Shown here piece after piece: positions 1-8,756 of a DNA stretch of 58,672 bases. Source of the stretch: Luteimonas endophytica. Its GTDB lineage: Bacteria > Pseudomonadota > Gammaproteobacteria > Xanthomonadales > Xanthomonadaceae. The notes beneath the pieces were generated by a model, which saw only the letters and a program-made list of their open reading frames with translations, did not search any database and was not told the origin of the DNA. The first letter of the stretch is position 1, and each line of letters begins with the position of its first letter. The stretch lies in contig NZ_JARXRM010000030.1 in the NCBI RefSeq assembly GCF_029887875.1, forward strand, positions 85,297-143,968. Reading direction: 5' to 3'. Position numbers and translations under genes: made by a program.

Positions 1-75
1 GGACCGGCCCGCGCGCTGGAGCGGGAAATCGAGGCGGCCGAGGCCGAGCTCGAGCGCAAGCTCGGCCAACCCTGA
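1..75 (+). CDS. C-terminal end of an unidentified protein (partial)
   Basis: The first 75 bases are open in frame 1 and end in TGA at 73-75. They encode 24 residues rich in Glu, Ala and Arg with a heptad-like pattern (ALEREIEAAEAELERKL), so the protein probably ends in an amphipathic helix or coiled coil. The start lies outside the window. No family can be named from so short a tail. The stop is 47 bases before the next start codon. Confidence 0.5.
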   Translation, partial: GPARALEREIEAAEAELERKLGQP

Positions 76-109
76 GCGCGGCACGCTCGCCCGGGCGCCG
101 TGCAGGCGT

Positions 110-115
110 TAGGCT
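110..115 (+). promoter_or_regulatory. -10 box TAGGCT just upstream of the cupin gene
   Basis: TAGGCT ends 7 nt before the ATG at 123, so transcription would begin about at the start codon. The same hexamer, or TAGACT, precedes several other genes here. No convincing -35 is visible, and no Shine-Dalgarno sequence lies between the box and the ATG. Confidence 0.4.
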
Positions 116-122
116 TTCGTCC

Positions 123-1346
123 ATGAGCGCAGTCCCGATCGAGATCGACGCATCCGCCCTGCCGCCGCTGGGCATGGCGCCTGCGGATTTCCTGCGCGAC
201 TACTGGCAGAAGCGCCCACTGCTGATCCGCAATGCCTTCCCCGGCTTCGAGTCTCCGATCACGCCCGAGGACCTTGCCGGGCTGGCCTGCGAGGACGGCG
301 TGCTGGCACGGCTGGTCGCGCACGAGCGCGGCGACGGGTCCGGCAGCCGGGACCGCTGGCTGCTGCGAAGCGGCCCGTTTCCCGAAACGCTGTTCCCCAC
401 CCTGCCCGACCACGACTGGACCCTGCTGGTGCAGGACGTCGACAAGTGGGACGCCGACGTCGCCGCGCTGCTGCCGGCGTTCGACTTCCTGCCGCGCTGG
501 CGGGTCGACGACATCATGGTCAGCTTCGCCGCGCCGGGCGGCTCGGTGGGCGCGCACGTCGACCAGTACGACGTGTTCCTGCTGCAGGCCCGGGGCCGGC
601 GCCGCTGGCTGATCGACGACCGCCCCGACCCGCCGCTGCAGTTCCGCCCGGATACCGAGCTGAAGCTGCTGCAGCGCTTCGACGCGACCCATGAATGGCT
701 GCTCGGCCCCGGCGACATGCTGTACCTGCCGCCCGGGGTGCCGCACCACGGCATCGGCGAGGACGCCTGCCTGACCTTCTCGGTCGGAATGCGCGCGCCA
801 TCGGCCGCCGAACTCATGGGCGACTGGGTCGACAGCATGATCGCCGACGCCGACGACGGGCTGCGCTATCGCGATCCCGACCTGGCGCCCCCCGCCGACC
901 CGTTCGAGATCGATGCCGCGGCCATGGCGCGGGTGATCGAGGCCCTGAACCTGCTGCGGATGAACGATCCCGACCGGCTCGGCGACTGGTTCGGCCGCTT
1001 CATCACCCTGTACCGCGCCGGCGGCCAGGCCGCGGCGGGGGGAGACGCGCGTTCGCGCATCGAGGTCGAGTGGGACCTGCAGCAGGGCGGCACGCTGCAC
1101 CGCCATCCGTTCACGCGGATGGCCTGGCGCCGCGCGCGCCGCGGCGCGCGCCTGTACGTGGCCGGCCAGGAGCATCCCCTCCCGGTGCGCGACGCCAGCC
1201 GCATCGCCGCCGCCGCCACCGTCGACGCCCGCCTCTACGCGGCGCTCGGCGACGAGGGCCGCGACCTGCTGTTCGCGCTGCTCGGCCAGGGCCACTATCA
1301 ACTGCTGACGGCGGACGATGCCGCCGCGGGAGACGGGGATGGCTGA
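123..1346 (+). CDS. roxA: Cupin-domain ribosomal protein L16 arginine hydroxylase, RoxA/YcfD type
   Basis: A 407-residue JmjC/cupin 2-oxoglutarate- and Fe(II)-dependent oxygenase. The iron-binding triad is visible: His145 and Asp147 in GAHVDQYD, and His208 in YLPPGVPHHG. The family (E. coli YcfD/RoxA, about 373 residues) hydroxylates an arginine of ribosomal protein L16 in the cytoplasm. After the cupin (about residues 90-230) comes a helical region and a winged-helix-like C-terminal part, as expected for the family. The ATG at 123 is used because the first residues align with the family start and a -10 box lies just upstream. The gene overlaps the following GNAT gene by 8 bases. The fold is certain; the exact substrate is inferred from the family. 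Confidence 0.9.
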   Translation: MSAVPIEIDASALPPLGMAPADFLRDYWQKRPLLIRNAFPGFESPITPEDLAGLACEDGVLARLVAHERGDGSGSRDRWLLRSGPFPETLFPTLPDHDWTLLVQDVDKWDADVAALLPAFDFLPRWRVDDIMVSFAAPGGSVGAHVDQYDVFLLQARGRRRWLIDDRPDPPLQFRPDTELKLLQRFDATHEWLLGPGDMLYLPPGVPHHGIGEDACLTFSVGMRAPSAAELMGDWVDSMIADADDGLRYRDPDLAPPADPFEIDAAAMARVIEALNLLRMNDPDRLGDWFGRFITLYRAGGQAAAGGDARSRIEVEWDLQQGGTLHRHPFTRMAWRRARRGARLYVAGQEHPLPVRDASRIAAAATVDARLYAALGDEGRDLLFALLGQGHYQLLTADDAAAGDGDG

Positions 1347-2259
1347 GGAAGCGCCCACCGCGCCGTTCCGGGTGGAACCGGCGGACTATGGCGCCGCCTA
1401 TGCGCAGCTGCGCGAGGTCCGCGAGGCGGTGTTCGTGCGCGAGCAGCGGGTGCCGCCCGCCCTCGAGCTGGACGCCGCCGACGCCGACTGCCTGCACGTG
1501 CTCGCCCGCGACGCCGGCGACCGGCCGATCGGGACCGGACGGATGAGCCCGGACGGGCGCATCGGCCGCATGGCGGTGCTGCCCGAATGGCGCGGCCGCG
1601 GCGTCGGCACCGCGCTGCTGCAGGCCCTGCTGCGGATCGCCCGCGAGCGCGGCCTGCGCGAGGTGGCGCTCAATGCCCAGGCCGGGGCGATCGACTTCTA
1701 CCTGCGCCACGGCTTCCTCGCCCACGGCGATCGCTTCCAGGAAGCCGGCATCGATCACCAGGCGATGCGGCTGGCGTTCGCGCGGCCGCAGGCGATCGAG
1801 CGCCGCGAGGACGCGGTGGCGGCCACCGTCGAGCTGGCGACGCGTGCGCGGCGCCGGCTGTGGATCTACAGCCGCGACCTCGACCCCGGCCTGCTCGACG
1901 ACTCCGCGGTGCTGGAGGCGCTGCGCGGGTTCGCGATCCGCCACAGCGGCAGCGAGGCGCGCCTGCTCCTGCACGACGCCAGCGCCGCGCAGCGCGCCCA
2001 CGCGCCGCTGCTGGGCCTGGCCCAGCGCCTGCCCAGCAGCTTCCGGTTCCGCGAGGTCGCCGACCCGGTCGATCGCGGCTACGCCTCCGCCTTCATCGCC
2101 AACGACGAGGGCGGCTATTACTTCCGCAGCCTCGGCAACCGCTTCGACGGCGAGTACGAGCGCCATGGCGCCGGCCGCGCCCGACAGCTCGCCGAGGCCT
2201 TCCGGCCGGTGTGGGAACGTTCGCGGCCCTGCACCGAACTGCGGGCGCTGGGGCTCTAG
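1339..2259 (+). CDS. GNAT N-acetyltransferase with C-terminal phospholipase-D-like domain
   Basis: A 306-residue two-domain protein. Residues 1-145 form a GNAT fold: motif A is in the stretch RMAVLPEWRGRGVGTALL, and LNAQAGAIDFYLRHGF fits the C-terminal beta-bulge region. About 150 further residues (WIYSRDLDPGLLDD through the C terminus) resemble a domain seen fused to GNATs in Pseudomonas and Xanthomonas and related in fold to phospholipase D, but without an HKD motif, so it is probably not a phospholipase. The ATG at 1339 is preferred over one at 1318 because GGGAGA lies upstream at the right distance; this start overlaps the cupin stop. The substrate is unknown. Co-transcription with the oxygenase is likely. 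Confidence 0.8.
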   Translation: MAEEAPTAPFRVEPADYGAAYAQLREVREAVFVREQRVPPALELDAADADCLHVLARDAGDRPIGTGRMSPDGRIGRMAVLPEWRGRGVGTALLQALLRIARERGLREVALNAQAGAIDFYLRHGFLAHGDRFQEAGIDHQAMRLAFARPQAIERREDAVAATVELATRARRRLWIYSRDLDPGLLDDSAVLEALRGFAIRHSGSEARLLLHDASAAQRAHAPLLGLAQRLPSSFRFREVADPVDRGYASAFIANDEGGYYFRSLGNRFDGEYERHGAGRARQLAEAFRPVWERSRPCTELRALGL

Positions 2260-2342
2260 CGCGGCGCGCGCCGGCCCCCGACGACGGCTGAGCCGGGGCC
2301 CTCCGGCCCCGCGGCAGGTCGCTTCGCGAGCGGCCCTGCGGC

Positions 2343-2348
2343 TATAAT
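2343..2348 (+). promoter_or_regulatory. -10 box TATAAT upstream of sucA
   Basis: A perfect TATAAT lies 91 nt before the GTG start of sucA in a region otherwise rich in G and C. The -35 region is weak (GCTTCG around 2321-2326). Start of the sucAB-lpd transcript is the natural reading, with a leader of about 85 nt. Confidence 0.6.
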
Positions 2349-2439
2349 CCCAAGCTTCGTGCGCCCGATTCGCGCCGCCTCCGCGCCCGCGCGGGCGCCG
2401 CGCCGCACGCCCCCTCAAAACGAGCCCCAGCAGCCCCAC

Positions 2440-5274
2440 GTGGACAGTCTCCTGAAGCAGTTTGCGCAGTCTTCCCAGCTCGGCGCCAACGCCGCCTACA
2501 TCGAGGAGCTGTACGAGCGGTACCTGGTCGATCCCGACAGCGTCGATGCGAAGTGGAAGGCCTGGTTCGACGGCTTCGCCGGGCGCGAGGCCGGGGACGT
2601 ACCGCATTCGGTGGTGATGGAGGCGGTGGCCGCGGCCGGCCGCCGCGCCGCGCGCGGCCACGGGTCGGGGTCCGGTGCCGCCGACGAGCGCGAACGCCAC
2701 GTCGGCCGCCTGATCACCGCCTACCGCTCGCGCGGTCACCTGGGCGCCAAACTCGATCCGCTGGGGCTGGTCCCGCCGCTCGACCCGCCGGACCTCGGCC
2801 TGCCGTTCCACAACCTGTCCGACGGCGACCTGGACGCCGAATTCAGCACCGGCGGCGTGGGCGGCCAAGAGCGCATGCGCCTGCGCGACCTGCTGGCGCT
2901 GCTCAAGGCGACCTATACCGGGCCGATCGGCGCCGAGTTCATGCACATCACCGACGCCGAGCAGCGGCGCTGGCTGTACGAGCGCCTGGAACGCGCCGGC
3001 GGCAGCTTCGACCCCGGCCCGGAGCGGCGCCGGCGCATCCTCGAGCGGCTCACCGCGGCCGAGGGGCTGGAACGCTACCTGCACACCAAGTACGTCGGCC
3101 AGAAGCGATTCTCGCTGGAGGGCGGCGACGCGCTGATCCCGCTGCTGGACACGCTGATCCACCGCGCCGGCAGCGACGGGGTGAAGGACATCGTCATCGG
3201 CATGGCCCACCGCGGCCGTCTCAACGTGCTGGTCAACACCCTGGGCAAGCCGCCGCGGCGCCTGTTCGACGAGTTCGAGGGCAAGTTCGACCACAAGCCC
3301 AGCGACGACCCGGCCCACACCGGCGACGTGAAGTACCACATGGGTTTTTCCGCCGACGTGCAGACCCCGTCCGGGCCGGTGCACCTGGCCCTCGCCTTCA
3401 ATCCCTCGCACCTGGAGATCGTCGACCCGGTGGTGGTGGGCAGCGTGCGCTCGCGCCAGCACCGGCGCGGCGACAAGGCCCGCAAGCAGGTGATCCCGGT
3501 GCTGCTCCACGGCGACGCCGCCTTCGCCGGACAGGGCGTGGTGATGGAGCTGTTCCAGATGTCGCAGGCGCGCGGCTTCGCGGTCGGCGGCACCGTGCAC
3601 GTGGTGATCAACAACCAGGTCGGCTTCACCACCAGCGACCGCCAGGACGCCCGCTCGACCCTGTACTGCACAGACGTGGCCAAGATGGTCGGTGCACCGG
3701 TGCTGCACGTGAACGCCGACGACCCCGAAGCCGTGGTGTTCTGCATCGAGCTGGCCTACGCGTTCCGCCAGCAGTTCGGCAAGGACGTGGTGATCGACCT
3801 GGTCTGCTACCGCCGCCACGGCCACAACGAATCCGACGAGCCGGCCGCGACCCAGCCGCTGATGTACCAGACCATCCGCAAGCACCCGACCCCGCGCGAG
3901 CTGTACGCCAAGCGCCTGGTCGAAGGCGGCGGCATCCCGGAGGAGGATGCCAAGCGCCTGGTCGACGACTTCCGCGACAAGCTCGACGCCGGCGCCGTGA
4001 CCACCGAGCTGGCGGACACCCGGCCGGACGACTACGACCTGACCATCGACTGGGGCCCCTACCTGTCGGGCAGGATCGACGACCCGGTCGACACCAGCGT
4101 CGATCCGAAGCGCCTCAAGGCGCTGGCCGACGCGATCAACACCATCCCGGACGAGGTCAAGCTGCACGCGCGCGTGGCCAAGATCTACGAGGACCGCCGG
4201 CGCATGGCCGCCGGCGAGATCCCGGGCGACTGGGGCTTCGCCGAGAATCTCGCCTACGCCACCCTGCTCGACGAGGGCCACAAGCTGCGCCTGGTCGGCC
4301 AGGACAGCGGCCGCGGCACCTTCTTCCACCGCCACGCGGTGCTGCACGACCAGAACAGCGGCGAGGACTACATCCCGCTGCAGCAGCTGGTGAAGAACCC
4401 CGAGGACGCCACCATCATCGACTCGCTGCTCAGCGAGGAGGCGGTGATGGCTTTCGAGTACGGCTATTCCACTTCCGAGCCGGGCACGCTCGACATCTGG
4501 GAAGCCCAGTTCGGCGATTTCGCCAACGGCGCCCAGGTGGTGATCGACCAGTTCGTCTCCTCCGGCGAGGCCAAGTGGCAGCGCCTGTCGGGCCTGGCGC
4601 TGTTCCTGCCGCACGGCTACGAGGGCCAGGGGCCCGAGCACAGCTCCGCGCGCCTGGAGCGCTTCCTGCAGCTGTGCGCGCTGGAGAACATGTTCGTCTG
4701 CGTGCCGACCACCTCGGCGCAGGCCTTCCACATGATCCGCCGCCAGCTGTGCATGAAGACCCGCAAGCCGCTGGTGGTGATGACCCCCAAGTCGCTGTTG
4801 CGCCACAAGCTGGCGGCCTCGCCGCTGGAGGACCTGTCCGGCGGCTCGTTCCGCCAGCTGATCGCCGACGAGGCCGATCCGAAGAAGGTCAAGCGCGTGG
4901 TCGCCTGTTCCGGCAAGGTCTACTACGACCTGCTGGAGGAACAGCGCAAGCAGTCGCTCGAGCAGGTGGCGCTGATCCGGGTCGAGCAGCTGTACCCGTT
5001 CCCGCGCGAGGCCCTCGCCGCCGAGCTTGCGCGCTACGGCAAGGGCGTGGACCTGGTCTGGTGCCAGGAAGAGCCGCAGAACCAGGGCGCCTGGTACCAG
5101 ATCAAGCACCACCTCGATGCCTGCCTGGGCGCCGGGCAGAAGCTGCACTACGCCGGGCGCTCGCGCTCGCCCTCCCCCGCGGTCGGTCACTTCAACGACC
5201 ACGTCGAGGAGCAGAAGCAGCTGATCGCCGACGCCCTGGTCAACAAGCTCAAGGGCAAGGTCGCCGCCGAATGA
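2440..5274 (+). CDS. sucA: 2-oxoglutarate dehydrogenase E1 component
   Basis: A 944-residue thiamine-diphosphate enzyme that decarboxylates 2-oxoglutarate and passes the succinyl group to the lipoyl domain of SucB in the TCA cycle. The start is placed at GTG 2440 because the family N terminus (VDSLLKQFAQSSQLG) begins there; 27 further in-frame residues upstream are low-complexity and have no Shine-Dalgarno sequence. Family features include the N-terminal helix that binds E2 (AAYIEELYERYL), GMAHRGRLNVLVN, the ThDP/Mg motif around GDAAFAGQG to NNQVGF, and the transketolase-like pyrimidine domain near residues 590-800. Length matches E. coli SucA (933). Thirty-six bases separate it from sucB. 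Confidence 0.97.
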   Translation: MDSLLKQFAQSSQLGANAAYIEELYERYLVDPDSVDAKWKAWFDGFAGREAGDVPHSVVMEAVAAAGRRAARGHGSGSGAADERERHVGRLITAYRSRGHLGAKLDPLGLVPPLDPPDLGLPFHNLSDGDLDAEFSTGGVGGQERMRLRDLLALLKATYTGPIGAEFMHITDAEQRRWLYERLERAGGSFDPGPERRRRILERLTAAEGLERYLHTKYVGQKRFSLEGGDALIPLLDTLIHRAGSDGVKDIVIGMAHRGRLNVLVNTLGKPPRRLFDEFEGKFDHKPSDDPAHTGDVKYHMGFSADVQTPSGPVHLALAFNPSHLEIVDPVVVGSVRSRQHRRGDKARKQVIPVLLHGDAAFAGQGVVMELFQMSQARGFAVGGTVHVVINNQVGFTTSDRQDARSTLYCTDVAKMVGAPVLHVNADDPEAVVFCIELAYAFRQQFGKDVVIDLVCYRRHGHNESDEPAATQPLMYQTIRKHPTPRELYAKRLVEGGGIPEEDAKRLVDDFRDKLDAGAVTTELADTRPDDYDLTIDWGPYLSGRIDDPVDTSVDPKRLKALADAINTIPDEVKLHARVAKIYEDRRRMAAGEIPGDWGFAENLAYATLLDEGHKLRLVGQDSGRGTFFHRHAVLHDQNSGEDYIPLQQLVKNPEDATIIDSLLSEEAVMAFEYGYSTSEPGTLDIWEAQFGDFANGAQVVIDQFVSSGEAKWQRLSGLALFLPHGYEGQGPEHSSARLERFLQLCALENMFVCVPTTSAQAFHMIRRQLCMKTRKPLVVMTPKSLLRHKLAASPLEDLSGGSFRQLIADEADPKKVKRVVACSGKVYYDLLEEQRKQSLEQVALIRVEQLYPFPREALAAELARYGKGVDLVWCQEEPQNQGAWYQIKHHLDACLGAGQKLHYAGRSRSPSPAVGHFNDHVEEQKQLIADALVNKLKGKVAAE

Positions 5275-5310
5275 TTCCCACCCCACACCGCTTTCCCAGG
5301 AAGCCGCCCC

Positions 5311-6573
5311 ATGGCCACTGAAATCAAGGTTCCCGTCCTGCCCGAGTCGGTCTCCGACGCCACCATCGCCACCTGGCACAAGAAGGCCGGCGACGCCGTC
5401 GCCCGCGACGAGAACATCGTCGACCTGGAGACCGACAAGGTCGTGCTGGAGGTGCCTTCGACCGTGGACGGGGTGATCAAGGAGCTGAAGTTCGCCGAGG
5501 GCGACACCGTGACCAGCTCGCAGGTGATCGCGGTCATCGACGAAGGCGCCAGCGCCCCGGCGGACCAGGGCGCGAGCAAGGAACCGAAGCAGGACAAGGC
5601 CGGCGGCGGCAAGGAAGACGCCGGCGCCGTGACCAAGGACGAGGCGTCCCCGGCCAAGGCCGCACGCCAGGAAGGCCCGCAGATGGCGAAGAAGGAGGAC
5701 GGCGGCAAGGGCGCCGCATCGTCCGCGCAGCTGCCCCCCGGCGCCCGCTTCACCGCGCAGAAGGAAGGCATCGACCCGGCCCAGGTGCAGGGCACCGGCC
5801 GCCGCGGCGCGGTGACCAAGGAGGACCTGGTCAACTACGCGGCGGGCCGGAGCGGCGGCGTCGGCGGCGGCGCGCGTCCCGAGGAGCGCGTGGCGATGAC
5901 CCGCATCCGCAAGCGCATCGCCGAGCGGCTGATGCAGTCCAAGGAATCGATCGCCATGCTGACCTCGTTCAATGAGGTGAACCTCGGCAAGGTGATGGCG
6001 CTGCGCAAGGAACTCGGCGAGCAGTTCCAGAAGGAGCACGGCATCAAGCTCGGCTTCATGAGTTTCTTCGCCAAGGCCGCCGCCAACGCGCTGCAGCGCC
6101 ATCCGGTGGTCAACGCCTCGGTCGACGGCGACGACATCATCTACCACGGCTACGCCGACATCTCGGTGGCCATCTCCACCGACCGCGGGCTGGTGACCCC
6201 CGTGCTGCGCAACGTCGAGCGGATGGGTTTCGCCGAGGTCGAGCAGGGAATCGCCGACTTCGCCACCGCCGCGCGCGAGGGCGGCCTGAAGCTGGAGGAC
6301 CTGCAGGGCGGCACCTTCACCATCACCAACGGGGGCACCTTCGGTTCGCTGATGTCGACCCCGATCGTCAACCCGCCGCAGTCCGCGATCCTCGGCATGC
6401 ATGCGATCAAGGAGCGCGCGATCGTCGAGAACGGCCAGGTGGTGGCGGCCCCGATGATGTACATCGCGCTCAGCTACGACCACCGCATCATCGACGGCAA
6501 GGACGCGGTGCTGTTTCTGGTCGACATCAAGAACCAGCTGGAGAATCCGCACAGGATGCTGCTCGGCATGTGA
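5311..6573 (+). CDS. sucB: Dihydrolipoyllysine succinyltransferase, E2 of the OGDH complex
   Basis: A 420-residue E2 core protein. Domains in order: lipoyl domain with the modified Lys43 in DLETDKV (residues 1-78), a Lys/Asp/Ala/Gly-rich mobile linker (80-145), a peripheral subunit-binding domain ([20 protein letters not shown]), and the catalytic acyltransferase domain ending in [13 protein letters not shown], where His391 and Asp395 are catalytic. It transfers succinyl from the lipoyl arm to CoA. AGGAAG lies a good distance before the ATG. The downstream gap to lpd (141 nt) carries an intergenic repeat. Confidence 0.97.
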   Translation: MATEIKVPVLPESVSDATIATWHKKAGDAVARDENIVDLETDKVVLEVPSTVDGVIKELKFAEGDTVTSSQVIAVIDEGASAPADQGASKEPKQDKAGGGKEDAGAVTKDEASPAKAARQEGPQMAKKEDGGKGAASSAQLPPGARFTAQKEGIDPAQVQGTGRRGAVTKEDLVNYAAGRSGGVGGGARPEERVAMTRIRKRIAERLMQSKESIAMLTSFNEVNLGKVMALRKELGEQFQKEHGIKLGFMSFFAKAAANALQRHPVVNASVDGDDIIYHGYADISVAISTDRGLVTPVLRNVERMGFAEVEQGIADFATAAREGGLKLEDLQGGTFTITNGGTFGSLMSTPIVNPPQSAILGMHAIKERAIVENGQVVAAPMMYIALSYDHRIIDGKDAVLFLVDIKNQLENPHRMLLGM

Positions 6574-6589
6574 TGCCGAACAGCATTCC

Positions 6590-6703
6590 GCGATTGGTGA
6601 TTCCTGGTTCGCGATTGGTGATTCGGATTCGAAAGAACCACGAACTCGACGACCGCAAACGCCTTGCTTCCGCCAATCAGCAATCACCTGTCACGAATCA
6701 CGT
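6590..6703. repeat. GATTGGTGATT-type intergenic repeat between sucB and lpd
   Basis: GCGATTGGTGATTC occurs twice as a direct repeat (6590-6603 and 6611-6624). The right side (6671-6703) carries inverted, diverged forms (GCCAATCAGCAATCACC, CACGAATCACG), so the block is an imperfect palindrome. It is A+T richer than its surroundings. Related sequence, GATTGGTGATT in tandem, begins at 58329. The spacing suggests a dispersed non-coding family rather than part of a gene. Confidence 0.6.
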
Positions 6704-6714
6704 GAGCGAATGAA

Positions 6715-8151
6715 ATGAGCGAACAATTCGACGTCATCGTCATCGGCGCAGGCCCCGCCGGCTACCACGCCGCCATCCGCGCCGCGCAGCTGGGCATGAA
6801 GGTGGCCTGCGTGGACGCCGCGCTGGGCAAGGACGGCAAGCCGGCGCTGGGCGGCACCTGCCTGCGGGTGGGCTGCATCCCCTCCAAGGCGCTGCTCGAC
6901 TCGTCGCGCCAGTACTGGAACATGGGTCATCTGTTCGGCGACCACGGCATCAGCTTCAAGGACGCGAAGATCGACGTCGGCGCCATGGTCGGGCGCAAGG
7001 ACAAGATCGTGAAGCAGTTCACCGGCGGCATCGCGATGCTGTTCAAGGCCAACAAGGTGACGCCCTACTACGGCTTCGCCACGCTGCACCCGGACCGCGT
7101 GGTCAAGATCAAGCAGCACGACGACAGTGAGGTGGAACTGAAGGCCACCAACGTGATCCTCGCCGCGGGGTCCGACTCGATCGAGCTGCCGTTCGCGAAG
7201 TTCGACGGCGAGACCATCGTCGACAACGTCGGCGCGCTCGACTTCACCGAAGTGCCCAAGCGCCTGTGCGTGATCGGCGCCGGCGTGATCGGGCTCGAGC
7301 TCGGCAGCGTCTGGAACCGGCTCGGCGCGGAGGTCACCGTGCTCGAGGCGCTGCCGGAGTTCCTCGCCGCCGCCGACGCCGAGATCGCCAGGGTGGCGGC
7401 GAAGGAATTCAAGAAACAGGGGCTCGACATCCGGCTCGGCGCCAAGGTCGGCAAGACCGAGGTGAAGAAGAAGGGCAAGCAGGCCGAAGTCCACGTCACC
7501 TACGAGGACAAGGACGGAGAACAGACCGCGACGTTCGACAGGCTGCTGGTCGCGGTGGGCCGCAGGGCCGCCAGCAAGGGCCTGCTGGCCGACGGCACCG
7601 GGGTGAAGCTGGACGACCGCGGCCGCATCGAGGTCGACGAACACTGCCATACCGGCGTCGACGGCGTCTGGGCGGTGGGCGACTGCGTGCGCGGGCCGAT
7701 GCTGGCGCACAAGGGCTTCGAGGAAGGTATCGCTGTGGCCGAGTTGATCGCCGGGCTGCCGGGCCACGTCAACCTCGACACCGTCCCCTGGGTGATCTAC
7801 ACCGAACCCGAGATCGCCTGGGTCGGCCGCACCGAGAAGCAGCTCAAGGAAGACGACGTCCCCTACAAGGTGGGCACCTTCCCGTTCGCGGCGCTCGGCC
7901 GCGCGGTGGCGATGGGCGAGCCGGCCGGCATGGTCAAGGTGATCGCGCACGCCGAGACCGACCGCGTCCTCGGCCTGCACCTGGTCGGCGCCAGCGTCTC
8001 CGAACTCGTCCACGAGGGCGTGCTGACGATGGAATTCAACGGCTCCGCCGACGATCTGGCGCGCATCTGCCATGCCCATCCCACCATGTCCGAGGCGATC
8101 CACGACGCGGCCATGGCGCTGGACAAGCGGGCGATCCACAAGACGAACTAG
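6715..8151 (+). CDS. lpd: Dihydrolipoamide dehydrogenase, E3
   Basis: A 478-residue FAD-dependent disulfide oxidoreductase that reoxidises the lipoyl groups of the 2-oxo acid dehydrogenase complexes with NAD+. Visible motifs: FAD-binding IGAGPAGYHAA near residue 10, the redox pair Cys49/Cys54 in GGTCLRVGCIPSK, NAD-binding GAGVIGLELGSVW near residue 185, the second FAD motif VWAVGDCV, and the C-terminal catalytic His in HAHPTMSEAIHDA. It follows sucAB on the same strand, so it probably serves OGDH and perhaps other complexes. The LOG-family gene starts 7 bases after its stop. Confidence 0.97.
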   Translation: MSEQFDVIVIGAGPAGYHAAIRAAQLGMKVACVDAALGKDGKPALGGTCLRVGCIPSKALLDSSRQYWNMGHLFGDHGISFKDAKIDVGAMVGRKDKIVKQFTGGIAMLFKANKVTPYYGFATLHPDRVVKIKQHDDSEVELKATNVILAAGSDSIELPFAKFDGETIVDNVGALDFTEVPKRLCVIGAGVIGLELGSVWNRLGAEVTVLEALPEFLAAADAEIARVAAKEFKKQGLDIRLGAKVGKTEVKKKGKQAEVHVTYEDKDGEQTATFDRLLVAVGRRAASKGLLADGTGVKLDDRGRIEVDEHCHTGVDGVWAVGDCVRGPMLAHKGFEEGIAVAELIAGLPGHVNLDTVPWVIYTEPEIAWVGRTEKQLKEDDVPYKVGTFPFAALGRAVAMGEPAGMVKVIAHAETDRVLGLHLVGASVSELVHEGVLTMEFNGSADDLARICHAHPTMSEAIHDAAMALDKRAIHKTN

Positions 8152-8158
8152 AGACGTG

Positions 8159-8752
8159 ATGAAAACCCTCTGCGTCTACTGCGGCTCCAATCCGGGGAGC
8201 AGCCCGGTCTACGCGGAGCGCGCGATCGCGCTGGGGCAGAGGCTGGCGAAGGACGGCATCCGGCTGGTCTACGGCGGCGGCAACATCGGCCTGATGGGCA
8301 CCGTGGCCGATGCGGTGCTCGCCGCCGGCGGCGAGGTGACCGGGGTGATCCCGCAGCAGCTGGTCGACATGGAGGTCGCCCATCGCGGCGTCACCAGCCT
8401 GGAGATCGTCGGCTCGATGCACGAGCGCAAACTGCGCATGTTCGACCTGGCCGACGGCTTCGTCGCCCTGCCCGGCGGCTTCGGTACGCTCGAGGAGATC
8501 GTCGAGATGCTGACCTGGCGCCAGCTGGGCATCGGCCGCAAGCCTTGCGCGTTCCTCGACGTCGACGGCTTCTGGTCGCCGCTGGTGGCGATGTTCGACC
8601 GCATGGTCGCCGAGCGCTTCCTGCATCCCGGCCAGCGCCTGGATCTGTGGACCGGCGACGACATCGACGCCCTGCTCGCCTGGATGCGCAGCTATGAGCC
8701 GGCGCAGGCATCGAAATGGCTGGACGAGAAGCGGCGCCAGGGCTTGCGCTGA
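8159..8752 (+). CDS. LOG-family nucleoside 5'-monophosphate phosphoribohydrolase (TIGR00730)
   Basis: A 197-residue Rossmann-like protein with the diagnostic motif PGGFGTLEE (105-113) and MHERK (87-91). Members hydrolyse the N-glycosidic bond of nucleoside monophosphates; plant and some bacterial members activate cytokinins, whereas E. coli PpnN-type relatives act on purine nucleotides. Many older annotations call this family lysine decarboxylase, which is wrong for this fold. ATG 8159 is chosen because the conserved N terminus (MKTLCVYCGSNPG) begins there. It sits 7 nt after lpd and 4 nt before the next gene, so it is probably in the same transcript. The true substrate is not evident. Confidence 0.88.
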   Translation: MKTLCVYCGSNPGSSPVYAERAIALGQRLAKDGIRLVYGGGNIGLMGTVADAVLAAGGEVTGVIPQQLVDMEVAHRGVTSLEIVGSMHERKLRMFDLADGFVALPGGFGTLEEIVEMLTWRQLGIGRKPCAFLDVDGFWSPLVAMFDRMVAERFLHPGQRLDLWTGDDIDALLAWMRSYEPAQASKWLDEKRRQGLR

Positions 8753-8756
8753 GCAC

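Noticed and set aside
1111..6687. Open frame of 1858 codons on the minus strand across sucA and sucB
   Set aside because: It mirrors codon bias of the real genes: G/C in third positions removes stops on the other strand. The product is His/Arg/Ala-rich without domains, and sucA, sucB are certain.
8159..8752. Lysine decarboxylase annotation for the LOG-family gene
   Set aside because: PGGFGTLEE identifies a nucleoside phosphate phosphoribohydrolase; no PLP site is present.
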